DNA of 64,000 bases from positions 1 to 64,000 of the forward strand of contig CAZNPL010000027.1 in NCBI GenBank assembly GCA_964574815.1. The letters run 5' to 3'. The first letter of the stretch is position 1. Each line of letters opens with the position of its first letter. This DNA comes from CAZNPL01 sp964574815. GTDB lineage: Bacteria > Planctomycetota > Phycisphaerae > UBA1845. Of this stretch, positions 44,685 through 52,527 are shown piece after piece. The notes beneath the pieces were generated by a model. It ran no database searches and had not been told where the DNA came from. It saw nothing but the letters and a program-made list of their open reading frames with translations. The position numbers were made by a program, and so were the translations under genes.

Positions 44685-45000
44685 AGCAAGCCATCTCCAT
44701 GAGCCATCGCGGCGCGCTCTGCACCGAAGCGCGAACGCGGCACACCGGCGGCAGAGAGCACGAGGGAATCGTAGTCGGCGGTTCAAGTCAACGTCAACTG
44801 CGGCGACCCACGCTGCAAACGGTGCGCGGACAATTCAAATCGGTGCCACTGATCCGCCTCAGGCAGACCTGCCGTTCCTGTTGCCTGAAGCGGTACGCGG
44901 TAAACGCCACGAGCGGGACCGCCTGTGGCGTGGCCACGTCCTCGCACGGGCGGTCGTATCGGGTGTGCCGGCCCCGCTTGCGCGTGTTAGAATCAACGTG
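44685..45000. other. divergent region between lpxD and uvrC
   Basis: About 316 bases. It should contain the lpxD and uvrC promoters. A 100-codon plus-strand frame crosses it, but its Arg/Ser/Cys-rich translation has no recognisable motif and I do not call it. Confidence 0.4.
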
Positions 45001-46377
45001 ATGAGCGAGGATGAACGACTGGGTTCGCTGCGCCACACGATTTCGCGGTTTCCCAAGACGCCCGGCGTCTATCTCATGAAGGACGCCGAGGGACGGGTCC
45101 TCTACGTCGGCAAGGCAAAGGACCTCCGCGCGCGTGTCGGCAGTTACTTTCAGCCGTCGGCGGATCTTCTGAATACGCGAGGACCCGAAATCGCCCGGAT
45201 GTCCACCATGGTCGTCGACGTGGACTTCCTGGACTGCGAGACGGAGGTGGACGCCGTGTTGAAGGAGAGCCGGCTGATCAAGGACATCCAGCCGCCCTTC
45301 AACGCAATGCAGAAGGACGACAAGACCTTCCCCTACGTTGAAATCACCACGCGCGAGGATTTCCCCGGCGTCTACGTGACGCGCACGCCGAGACTCAAAC
45401 GCAGCAAGCTCTACGGGCCGTTCTCGAGTCCGTCGGCCGTCCGCGATGCGGTCAACGCGCTCCAGAAGGTATTCAAGTTCCGCACCTGCGAATTGGAAAT
45501 CCACGATGGCGACGAGTCCCGGCGGTTCTTTCGGCCCTGCCTGCTGCATGCGATCAATCAGTGCACCGCGCCATGCGCCGCCCTCATCGGCAAGGAAGAG
45601 TACCGGCGCGACATCGACCGGCTGAAAAAGTTCATGGCCTCCAAGCGGAGCGTCGTGGTGCGGCAGATGGAAAAGGAGATGCAGGCCGCATCGCAGCGGC
45701 GGGATTACGTCGAGGCCGCCCGCCTCCGGGACCGCCTCAAGGCGATCCAGGGGCTGTCGCTGTCGGGCGACGTTCGCGAGGACGCCCAGCCCGAAGTGTT
45801 CTACGTGGACCCGACCCGCGGGCTGGAGCGTCTGGCGGACCTGCTGGGTCTGGAGCAGCCGCCGCGCTGCATCGAGGGCATCGACATCGCAAACCTCATG
45901 GGCAGCGAGACGGTCGGGGCGCTGGTTTGCTTTATCGACGGAAAGCCATTCAAGAATGCCTACCGGCGCTACCGGATCAGAAGCGTCGAAGGGACGGACG
46001 ACTACGCGAGTATTCGCGAGGTGGTATCGCGCCGCTACCGCCACGCGGCGTTGGGCGAGGAGCTCTATCCCGATGTCATCCTCATCGACGGAGGGCTCGG
46101 GCAGTTGCACGCGGCGCTCGAGGCCTTCGACGAAATGAACCTTCAGCCGCCGATGGTGATCTCGCTGGCCAAGCGGATGGAAGAGATTTACATTCAGGCG
46201 CGCTCATCGCCGGTGCGGCTGTCGCGCAACAACGAGGCGTTGCGCCTCCTGCAGCAGGTTCGGGACGAGGCACACCGATTCGCGCAGCACTATCACCACA
46301 TCCTGCGCCGGAAGCGGACATTTGATGAGGAGGTCAAGGCCGGGCGGCGCCCGCCGCGGCGCGGAAAGCCCGCCTGA
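45001..46377 (+). CDS. uvrC: UvrC-like excinuclease subunit, short form
   Basis: A 458-residue protein of the nucleotide excision repair nuclease family. The GIY-YIG domain (TPGVYLMKDAEGRVLYVGKA) makes the 3' cut in UvrC. A Cys cluster follows (FFRPCLLHAINQCTAPC), then the UvrB-binding UVR motif (RRDYVEAARLRDRLKAIQGL) and the RNase H-like domain for the 5' cut (CIEGIDIANLMGSETVGALV, DDYASIREVVSRRY, DVILIDGGLGQL). Canonical UvrC has ~600 residues; this one stops after the nuclease domain and lacks the C-terminal helix-hairpin-helix DNA-binding pair. Either this is a natural short form or the HhH function is elsewhere. ATG at 45001; the longer frame from 44269 is spurious. Confidence 0.9.
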   Translation: MSEDERLGSLRHTISRFPKTPGVYLMKDAEGRVLYVGKAKDLRARVGSYFQPSADLLNTRGPEIARMSTMVVDVDFLDCETEVDAVLKESRLIKDIQPPFNAMQKDDKTFPYVEITTREDFPGVYVTRTPRLKRSKLYGPFSSPSAVRDAVNALQKVFKFRTCELEIHDGDESRRFFRPCLLHAINQCTAPCAALIGKEEYRRDIDRLKKFMASKRSVVVRQMEKEMQAASQRRDYVEAARLRDRLKAIQGLSLSGDVREDAQPEVFYVDPTRGLERLADLLGLEQPPRCIEGIDIANLMGSETVGALVCFIDGKPFKNAYRRYRIRSVEGTDDYASIREVVSRRYRHAALGEELYPDVILIDGGLGQLHAALEAFDEMNLQPPMVISLAKRMEEIYIQARSSPVRLSRNNEALRLLQQVRDEAHRFAQHYHHILRRKRTFDEEVKAGRRPPRRGKPA

Positions 46378-46570
46378 TGGCACGCCGGGCCGTTGCAGCC
46401 GCGATCCCGGAGGCGGCTGCAAGCACGGGTGACGGCGTGCGGGTGCCGGTTGCCATCAATTGTTGGTTGCTGCCTTGCATTGTTGTTGCCGTCTGGGAAC
46501 GTAGTGGAACATGGGCCGGCGCGGTCCGCGTGGGCGGCGCCACGAGACAATCGATAAATGGAGAGCAATC

Positions 46571-46855
46571 GTGTTTCGAAAGCGAAGTGTCGTGATGGGG
46601 CTGGTCGTTTTGAATGCGGTGCTGGCCGCCGCGGTCCTGTTGAGTGCGTTTTCACCGCCGATGGCGTTCGCGCAGCGTCCGGGGTATGCCCAGGAGTATG
46701 TTGCGGTGACATCTCGCGCGGACCAGGACTATGACGTTCTGTACATGATCAATCTGGCTGAACGAAAACTGCACTGCTTCGTGCCGCTGCGCGATCGAAG
46801 CGGGCGGGTCGCCTACGGAGCATCTCGTGATCTCGCGCAGGATTTCGGGTCCTAG
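46571..46855 (+). CDS. small exported protein, paralog of the next gene
   Basis: A 94-residue protein starting at GTG with GGAGAG five bases upstream. A signal peptide or anchor (VVMGLVVLNAVLAAAVLLSA) is followed by ~50 residues containing YDVLYMINLAERKLHCFVPL and YGASRDLAQDF. The next gene has the same plan and the related segment LLYVVDTAKDRMITYRF. Neither belongs to a family I can name. They resemble a blade-like beta motif read outside the cytoplasm. Separated from its paralog by 41 bp, so probably co-transcribed. Confidence 0.6.
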   Translation: MFRKRSVVMGLVVLNAVLAAAVLLSAFSPPMAFAQRPGYAQEYVAVTSRADQDYDVLYMINLAERKLHCFVPLRDRSGRVAYGASRDLAQDFGS

Positions 46856-46896
46856 ACGGCGTCTGAGTGACACAGAAACAAGCTGAGGAGAAAACC

Positions 46897-47223
46897 ATGG
46901 ACCGGAAAGACTTCGCGATCGGAATTCTGAGCACAACGGCCGTCATTCTGTCGGTCACGCTGATATTTCTGCTGCGAACCCCCCAAACTGCTGTTGCTTC
47001 AGGAATGGGAGATCGGGGCGGAGACTACATCATGCTTTCGGGGCAGATGTGGTCGGACGAGGAGCTGCTTTACGTGGTTGACACGGCGAAGGACCGGATG
47101 ATCACCTACCGGTTTGATCGTCGCCAGAACCAGATTGTCGTGGCACACGGGACGGACCTCGAAAAGCTCGTGGCGCCGGAACAGTCGGGCGGCGGTCAAC
47201 GCGGCTCCCGTCGGAGGCCTTAG
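46897..47223 (+). CDS. small exported protein, paralog of the previous gene
   Basis: A 108-residue protein. The ATG at 46897 has GAGGAG upstream (at 46885-46890). The signal anchor is FAIGILSTTAVILSVTLIFL. The mature part has a MLSGQMWSDEELLYVVDTAK segment then DRMITYRFDRRQNQIVVAHG, matching the order of the preceding gene's LLYxxxxAxxRxxxYxxxR pattern, and ends in a Gly/Arg-rich tail. The tandem pair looks like an old duplication. Function unknown. Confidence 0.65.
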   Translation: MDRKDFAIGILSTTAVILSVTLIFLLRTPQTAVASGMGDRGGDYIMLSGQMWSDEELLYVVDTAKDRMITYRFDRRQNQIVVAHGTDLEKLVAPEQSGGGQRGSRRRP

Positions 47224-47498
47224 GGCGGGCGGATACCGCGAAAAGTCGGCAAGAGCCGACGGGACGATAACCGCGGGTCGACCGGCCGTGACACGGACAG
47301 GCAAAGCAGCGGAAAGTTTGCCGGCGCCACGCTGCCGGGGGTGTCGAAAAGGTACGCGGATTATCGGAGCATAGCGCCGAGCGGGCCCTGAACCGGTACA
47401 ATACGATGTGCGGGCGCGCGGAAGGGCGGCAGCTTTGCGCCGAGTCCGCGGGTGCCCGGGGGCGGGGTTCTGCAGTTCGGATGGGAAGGGAGATGGCG

Positions 47499-48413
47499 AT
47501 GGTCGTGTGGACACCAAGATTCGCGTGGGCGATGCTGCTCGCGGCGCTGCTGACGACGACCGGATTCGGGCAGCCGCGCTTGTTCACGATTCCTCTGGGT
47601 GCCGATCCGGCCGCATTTGCCTCAGGAACGACCGAGATGGAAGCTCCGGCCGGGGGAAGGGTGTGCGTGGAGTTCCGCCTGAGTGGCGAGCCGACCGAAC
47701 TGTTCGCGGCGAACCTGCTGATACAAGAGCCGTTTGGCTGGCCGGACAATGGCCTGCTCATCGTCGAAGACTCGCCGAAAATCGATCGCACCCACCCGGA
47801 CTTCGTTGGGAATTTTTTCCCATCCTCTCCGCTGGTCGTGCAACAGAACTGCTGTTGTGCCGCCGCCTGCCAGTGCCCGCCGGACGGCGGCTGCGACGCT
47901 GATTTCCGCGTCGGCTACCTCATCGCCGCCCTCGCGCCCGAGGATTTCGCGACGGTTCCGGAAACGGCGGTTTATCTCGGACAGCATTGCTACCAGGCCG
48001 GCCCCCAGCTTGGCTCGTTCGTCGTCGAATGGCTCGAGCCGGAGCTTTCCACAAAACTGGTGGCGCCGGGCGAAACCGAGCCGATGCTCGGCGTCGTTTA
48101 CGACCCCCATGTCGTTCACGTCGTGGAGTGCACCGAGCGTGCGCAGTGCTTGATCGACGATCCCTGCGCTCGGGAGGCGTGTGTCGAAGGCGTATGCACC
48201 TACACCGATGTGGCCTACGGGGACGTGGATGGTAATGGCGTCCGCAACCTCTTCGACATTATCTGCATCATCAAAGGTATGGGGGGAGAATTTGAGCGAT
48301 GCACCTTTGAAGACGCCGATATCGAGCCGTGCGGCGGAAACGGTCTCCTCGACGACTTCGACGTGATGGCCGCTGCGGAAGCGACCATCGGAGTGGACCC
48401 CTGCTGCCGGTAG
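47499..48413 (+). CDS. exported protein with C-terminal dockerin-like domain
   Basis: A 304-residue exported protein. The signal peptide is MVVWTPRFAWAMLLAALL, with GAAGGGA upstream; an ATG at 47493 is equally possible. The middle has a Cys run (QQNCCCAAACQCPPDGGCDA), and a segment CTERAQCLIDDPCAREACVE precedes the dockerin-like pair GDVDGNGVRNLFDIICIIKG and DADIEPCGGNGLLDDFDVMA. The same Cys-segment plus dockerin order ends the protein at 21614-23722, so the two share a C-terminal attachment module. Function unknown. Confidence 0.75.
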   Translation: MVVWTPRFAWAMLLAALLTTTGFGQPRLFTIPLGADPAAFASGTTEMEAPAGGRVCVEFRLSGEPTELFAANLLIQEPFGWPDNGLLIVEDSPKIDRTHPDFVGNFFPSSPLVVQQNCCCAAACQCPPDGGCDADFRVGYLIAALAPEDFATVPETAVYLGQHCYQAGPQLGSFVVEWLEPELSTKLVAPGETEPMLGVVYDPHVVHVVECTERAQCLIDDPCAREACVEGVCTYTDVAYGDVDGNGVRNLFDIICIIKGMGGEFERCTFEDADIEPCGGNGLLDDFDVMAAAEATIGVDPCCR

Positions 48414-48772
48414 GCGCCCGCGATTGACTCGGACGCACGGCCCTCAGCCGATTCGACTTCGACAAAATCGTTCCAAAGCAACCAATTCCTGCCGGATGCC
48501 GGCGATGGGCCGTGCGTCCGCGATAAAGTGCCGCTGGGGCAATGTCCCCCCTGTGGCTTGCTAGACAGCGCTTTCCCGTCCACGATCTGAGTGTTAAGAC
48601 ACGTTCTCGTGTCACAACTTCCGCCGGCATTCCACGAGCAACGTACGATATTGGGCCTCAGCGGTTGCGGACTCGCCCGCTTGCTACGGTTGTAAAGTCC
48701 AGCCCGGATGCGGTAACGCCGATGTTTCAAGGAGCGACTGGACGATCTCGTACGATATCCGATGCTACCAGT
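48414..48772. other. intergenic region with large inverted repeat
   Basis: About 360 bases without a supported gene. CGGACGCACGGCCC (48430-48443) has an exact inverted copy GGGCCGTGCGTCCG at 48507-48520, enclosing 63 bases. This could form a long stem-loop just behind the dockerin gene. The frame of the next gene extends back across the region to 48542 without motifs. Confidence 0.55.
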
Positions 48773-49264
48773 ATGCAGACGCTGACGGCCCGTGACCTCG
48801 CTGAGCGGTTCAAGGTGGATCAGACCACCGTCTGTCACTGGCGGGATGCGGGCTACCTGCCGACCCCGATCAAATCCTCGCGGCCCGAGGCCCTCTGGGA
48901 CGCCAATGTCATCGACGCGTGGGAACACACTGGATACAGGGAAAGCTTCGAGCAGTGGCTGGAAAACAGGCGGTTCATTGAGAACGCCGAACAACTCTGC
49001 CGACTCGCCGAGCGCGATGACCGGATGGCGCAGGAATTGCGCGATCTGGCCCGGGCCGGGCTGGAGGCTCTGGCCGACGTGAGCCTGACCACCGGCTGGC
49101 GCGCCACGCTGGGCATGACGCTCTGCACGCTCAACTGGTGGGAGGGGATGGGCGAGTCGTCTGCGAAGATCCGGCGGGTGGCCGAGAGGATGGCCGAGGA
49201 GATTCGGACCTTCCGCAGCCAACGCCGGGTGGAACGCCAGTCCGTCGGTGTCGAACAGCAATAG
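48773..49264 (+). CDS. MerR-like helix-turn-helix protein
   Basis: A 163-residue protein. The N-terminus LTARDLAERFKVDQTTVCHW followed by RDAGYLPTPIKSS is a MerR/excisionase-type winged helix-turn-helix (DNA-binding) domain. The rest is helical with heptads (ENAEQLCRLAERDDRMAQEL, AERMAEEIRTFRSQRR), suggesting dimerisation. No effector domain is visible. The start at 48773 is chosen because the HTH begins there; the earlier ATG at 48722 is possible and neither has a good ribosome site. Possible transcription regulator; target unknown. Confidence 0.6.
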   Translation: MQTLTARDLAERFKVDQTTVCHWRDAGYLPTPIKSSRPEALWDANVIDAWEHTGYRESFEQWLENRRFIENAEQLCRLAERDDRMAQELRDLARAGLEALADVSLTTGWRATLGMTLCTLNWWEGMGESSAKIRRVAERMAEEIRTFRSQRRVERQSVGVEQQ

Positions 49265-49287
49265 AAACCAGTCCCGAAACCTTTGAT

Positions 49288-49320
49288 GGGTGCCACTGGC
49301 GGCTCGTCCGCCAGTGTTTT
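49288..49320. repeat. hairpin repeat (CTGGCGG type) with T-run
   Basis: GGGTGC, then CACTGGCGG-CTCGT-CCGCCAGTG (perfect 9-bp stem, with the left arm starting at 49294), then TTTT. It is the inverse-oriented relative of the repeat at 6232-6258. It sits in the convergent gap between 49264 and 49372 and looks like a good terminator for the plus-strand gene. Confidence 0.75.
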
Positions 49321-49371
49321 GCCGGCTTTAACGGAGTATTGTGACAGATTCCAATCAGGCCGCGGCAGACC

Positions 49372-50100
49372 TTACTCGCACGTCCCGGCGTTGCACACGT
49401 CCAGCGCATCGCAGCAGTCGGCATCCTGCGTGCAACCTGTCCGGCCGCTCAGAACACAGCACGTGTTCGTCGGACCCCCTTGCTCCTGGCAGGTCGTGCG
49501 GGTGCCGCCGTCGCAGCAATCGTTCTCCACGGCGCACGAGTAGCCCACATTTTTGCAACCGCCCGTCCCGAACGCGGCGCTGAAGCTGGGACCGCTGGCG
49601 TACGCCCCGGAGGCGATGAAAGACGACACCAGCGGAGCGGCCACCAAAAACTTGGCAAATCCGGTGTCCAGGAAATCGCGCCTCGACGGATCCGTTGGAC
49701 ACTGCGGGAAATCCGGGAGATCCAAGCCCGCTTCGGCCGTTGCAGCATCGGGTGGAAGCCGCTTCACCCGTTCCATGACAGTCGATTGTCCTTGCCGGAC
49801 CTCGCATGCGCTCCGCGCATGAGGCTCCTCGAGCAGACCGGCGTGCTGCAACTGTTTGAGGGCCTCCTCCACCCAGGAGAGGGCCTGCTCGGGTGACACG
49901 TTGAATCGCTCGCCGGTCAGCGTGACGAGCTCATCCGCGGACTGCACGTTGTCACACGCCTTCCACACCAACAGGGCGGCGGCGTTGAGATGATGGACCC
50001 GTCCGGAACGAAAATCGTATACCAGCCCCTCGCCTTGCACCTCCTCCGCCGTCAGATCGGGCCTGCGCGGCAACACTGTATCATGGGCACTTAAGGCCAT
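49372..50100 (-). CDS. PqqD-domain protein with internal Tat-like signal and Cys-rich tail
   Basis: A 242-residue fusion. Residues ~10-92 form a PqqD-type peptide-chaperone domain (GLVYDFRSGRVHHLNAAALL, FNVSPEQALSWVEEALKQL). Residues 139-144 read SRRDFL, a twin-arginine motif, directly before a hydrophobic stretch (AKFLVAAPLVSSFIASGAYA). After it, residues 181-241 carry 12 cysteines with CCxxxxxC spacing (DADCCDALDVCNAGTC), like a small disulfide knot. PqqD domains bind RiPP precursor peptides and hand them to modifying enzymes. Tat signals are normally N-terminal, so a PqqD domain ahead of one is odd. AAGGACG precedes the ATG. No radical-SAM or other RiPP enzyme is adjacent. Confidence 0.72.
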   Translation of the reverse strand: MALSAHDTVLPRRPDLTAEEVQGEGLVYDFRSGRVHHLNAAALLVWKACDNVQSADELVTLTGERFNVSPEQALSWVEEALKQLQHAGLLEEPHARSACEVRQGQSTVMERVKRLPPDAATAEAGLDLPDFPQCPTDPSRRDFLDTGFAKFLVAAPLVSSFIASGAYASGPSFSAAFGTGGCKNVGYSCAVENDCCDGGTRTTCQEQGGPTNTCCVLSGRTGCTQDADCCDALDVCNAGTCE

Positions 50101-50523
50101 CGGTTCGTACGTCCTTTGGACCGGGCGGCGGCGTGAACCGCTCTGCGATGTGCCTGTTCGCCGTAAACATGTTCCCCGTTTTGGAGCGGGCGCGCGGCGC
50201 TCGACGGCGCCGTACCCTGGACCGTGGGCTCTTATCGGCGCGCCGGGCGAAACCAATAAACGGAATCGCGAGTTACCCGGCGCGTTCCGTCACTGCTGCA
50301 TCGTACATGCGTGACTGTAATTAATGTCGCGGCCAACCCGATGCACCGGGATGTTCGGTAGAAAAGGGGTCACTCCCCGGGACGCTTCAGCCCGGCGCAG
50401 CGGTTTCGGCAAGAGCCGCGTGACGGGACACTTGCACCGTGGCAAGCACGTGCCCGGACATGCGCCGGTCGGTATCTATAACGCATCAAGCGCCCACAAC
50501 AGACGTCGACGACACTTGGGCAT
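50101..50523. other. intergenic region left of the mobile element
   Basis: About 420 bases with no supported gene. It should contain the promoter of the PqqD-fusion gene. The plus-strand frame that opens at 50324 becomes recognisable only from about 50524. Confidence 0.4.
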
Positions 50524-50767
50524 AAAAGTCGGCGATCGACGACTGGGCGAGGCGGGACCCGAACCACATCACGTAACCGGCAGTAACGACAAGGACTTAC
50601 GCGAATCGGCGCACCCGCGCGCTGCAAAACCCGACGCATCCCGCGCCCATAGCGGCGCCGATGCCCCCGACTTAGCCGCGATCGTCGAGGCGTGGCCGAC
50701 CCTTCCCGCCTACGTAAAGGGGCGCGTTGTCGCGCTCGTGAGAACCGCGCTCGGCGAGCAAGCCTGA
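50524..50767 (+). pseudogene. remnant of a tyrosine-integrase C-terminal tail
   Basis: The reading frame ends with GEAGPEP, NDKDLRES and then DLAAIVEAWPTLPAYVKGRV with VALVRTAL. Tails with 'DLxxIVxAWPTLPxxxKxxIxALV' follow the catalytic domain in many planctomycete integrase-like proteins. The GEAGPEP heptapeptide corresponds, codon for codon, to GEAGFEP in the intact integrase at 61196-62533. The catalytic part is missing, so I read this as the debris of an earlier integration. The family link rests on my memory of such tails, not on a search. Confidence 0.45.
50545..50565. repeat. candidate left attachment site
   Basis: GGGCGAGGCGGGACCCGAAC plus C matches the tRNA-Leu 3' end (62440-62460) at 19 of 21 bases, in direct orientation. 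Similarity stops on both sides. It may be attL, or just the tRNA-like end of the older integrase remnant. Confidence 0.5.
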
Positions 50768-50858
50768 GCCCGTTCCCGCGTTGCTCGCGAAAAACTGCGA
50801 AAGGCAACGGCGCGCTGGCACAGCAGGGATTACGCGAGCAAAGGTGTCCGTCACGCAC

Positions 50859-51092
50859 TCATCCACTAAAGTTGACGATGATAGCTGCCATCGCAATGGC
50901 GACGCATCCTATGACGAGGGCGCACAGCGTGCATTTTAGAGCCCACACTGTTGCCGATCCCCAAGCCCTCAACTCCGACCTCAGTGACTTTGTGTCGCGC
51001 GGCGGCAACGGCATGCCGCAGTGTGGGCAGAACTTCGCCTTGGCGGAGATGCTCTCGGCACTGCACCTTGTGTTCGGGCAGGATCGTTCCAT
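50859..51092 (-). CDS. small zinc-ribbon membrane protein
   Basis: A 77-residue protein. The N-terminus has SCPNTRC and KFCPHCGMPLPP, a CxxxC/CxxC zinc ribbon of the type often found at the start of bacterial membrane proteins. After a linker comes one hydrophobic helix (CTLCALVIGCVAIAMAAIIV). It should sit in the membrane with the ribbon on the inside. Function unknown. No strong ribosome site; the coding call rests on the clean domain layout. Confidence 0.6.
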   Translation of the reverse strand: MERSCPNTRCSAESISAKAKFCPHCGMPLPPRDTKSLRSELRAWGSATVWALKCTLCALVIGCVAIAMAAIIVNFSG

Positions 51093-51134
51093 GGCGATAC
51101 CGGATCGATCAGCAGATTCCGCCGACGAAGTACA

Positions 51135-51608
51135 TCAATGGGCGATAAAATGCACGAACGAAGCGATCGCGTCCATGCAATCGACGCACGTCCCGAAGCC
51201 GCCGAGCGGATACTCCTCGCAGGAGCTAACGTTCAGGTCGAGTTGACGCGAATAGCTCATCCCGAGCCACCATGCCTCGTCCATGATCTGCGCAATGTTG
51301 ACGATTGACGCATCCACCATCATGGGGCACGCGACTCTAAGTACGTCCATATTGGTGATTTCGGCCGGTGTGATGATTACGACGTTGGGGGGAGTATCGG
51401 CCGGTGGCTCGCGCTCCGGTGGATTCGCTGGTGGCTGCCCGCCGGGCGAGCCTGACGTTTCTGGCCCTGTTGCGGTCGCTTGTGGCAAGAACTCGATGCT
51501 ACATCCCGTCAAGAGCGTAGCGGTTACGACCGCCAATCCCACAGCAACGTGACGAACGCACCGTTGCAAGGAAGCGTTGCCTCCCCTGTCGGTGTAACGC
51601 GGATACAT
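51135..51608 (-). CDS. putative lipoprotein
   Basis: A 157-residue protein. AAGGAGG lies 10 bases before the ATG, which settles the start. A signal sequence ends in the lipobox LLTGC (VAVGLAVVTATLLTGCS), followed by a Pro/Glu-rich linker (PPANPPEREPPADTPP) and a ~90-residue C-terminal domain with four cysteines (VACPMM, SSCEEY, GTCVDC). No family recognised. It is in the left part of the element; whether it is element cargo or host DNA is unclear. Confidence 0.65.
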   Translation of the reverse strand: MYPRYTDRGGNASLQRCVRHVAVGLAVVTATLLTGCSIEFLPQATATGPETSGSPGGQPPANPPEREPPADTPPNVVIITPAEITNMDVLRVACPMMVDASIVNIAQIMDEAWWLGMSYSRQLDLNVSSCEEYPLGGFGTCVDCMDAIASFVHFIAH

Positions 51609-51704
51609 CGCTGTTCCTCCTTATCAGACGACGTGAGTACCTGACGGAAGCGGAACCGTGCCCCCCTCGGATGCTTGTATCTTAGTTCTCTGAACCTCCG
51701 GCGC

Positions 51705-52220
51705 CTAGTCCGTGCCGCGATGAGACCGTGCCACGCTCACGGGCCGGGCTTGTCGGGTCGAAAAATGATCCAATTCCCTGAGATAGGCCCCGTGGGCCAA
51801 ACCCGCGGATTCTGCGATTTGGGTGAGTTCTTTGAGCACGCCGATTTGCACGTCCGGGGGCAACAAACACGGTCTGTCGTCGCCATCCGGGCTGTACGCC
51901 CGCAGCGCTGTATCGGCGGCATAGATCAACGCCACCGCACTTCGGATGTCCAGCTTCCGGCACCGCATCGCTTCGATGGCGCCCACGAGGAGCCGGTGTA
52001 GATCCTCCGGGCCGTTGATTTCTCTCGTGGGTACGCCTTTCGGCAGGTACTTCAAACGATTCCGACCGCCGCGAACACGGGCGCTGTGTCGGGCTAGCTG
52101 GACTTTAGCGAGTTCAGAGTGGACGAAGCAGTGCGACGTTCCACGCAAAGGCGGAAAACGACACGGTAAGCCCTCCCTCGTCCTCGCGGTGCATCGATTT
52201 GCGGTGTGTCTGGCTCGCAT
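51705..52220 (-). CDS. phage-type hypothetical protein (terminase-small-subunit-like N-terminus)
   Basis: A 171-residue protein. The start RCTARTREGLPCRFPPLRGT followed by SHCFVH matches the 'RCxAxTRxGxPCxxPxxxGxxxCxxH' module found in phage and mobile-element proteins, some annotated near terminase small subunits; it may bind zinc. The rest is helical (DLHRLLVGAIEAMRCRKLDI). The start at 52220 is where the module begins; the frame opens at 52355. Function unknown. Confidence 0.6.
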   Translation of the reverse strand: MRARHTANRCTARTREGLPCRFPPLRGTSHCFVHSELAKVQLARHSARVRGGRNRLKYLPKGVPTREINGPEDLHRLLVGAIEAMRCRKLDIRSAVALIYAADTALRAYSPDGDDRPCLLPPDVQIGVLKELTQIAESAGLAHGAYLRELDHFSTRQARPVSVARSHRGTD

Positions 52221-52527
52221 CGCAGACCCCGTCAAGCTTTCGATTGGTTTGCGGGGTGTAAACCCCGGGCGATCAATCGGTATTTCAATAGACAGAACGT
52301 CCGAAGTAAAGAACCAACCACGCGCGGTGGGATTCCCTTCCGAATTCCGATTCAAGCATGGATATCAGATTGATATCACGGCTTTAATCACGCCCGTAGA
52401 GCCTCGTGGCGCTCTCGCAGCGTGTTCGAGCACGTCCAAGATCGATAAGGGCCCGTAGCAGGGATTTACGGGCGATTCTGAGGGCATCTGCGGACCGATC
52501 CGCACGAATCACGCCGTATCGGCGGAT
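52221..52527. other. intergenic region with a 17-bp palindrome
   Basis: About 307 bases between two minus-strand genes. GATATCA-GAT-TGATATC at 52361-52377 is a perfect inverted repeat and a possible operator for the 51705-52220 gene. No other gene seen. Confidence 0.5.

Noticed and set aside
44269..45000. 244-codon N-terminal extension of uvrC
   Set aside because: It lies antisense to lpxD and is not UvrC-like; the GIY-YIG domain begins right after 45001.
44699..45001. 100-codon plus frame in the lpxD-uvrC gap
   Set aside because: Arg/Ser-rich, no motif, no ribosome site.
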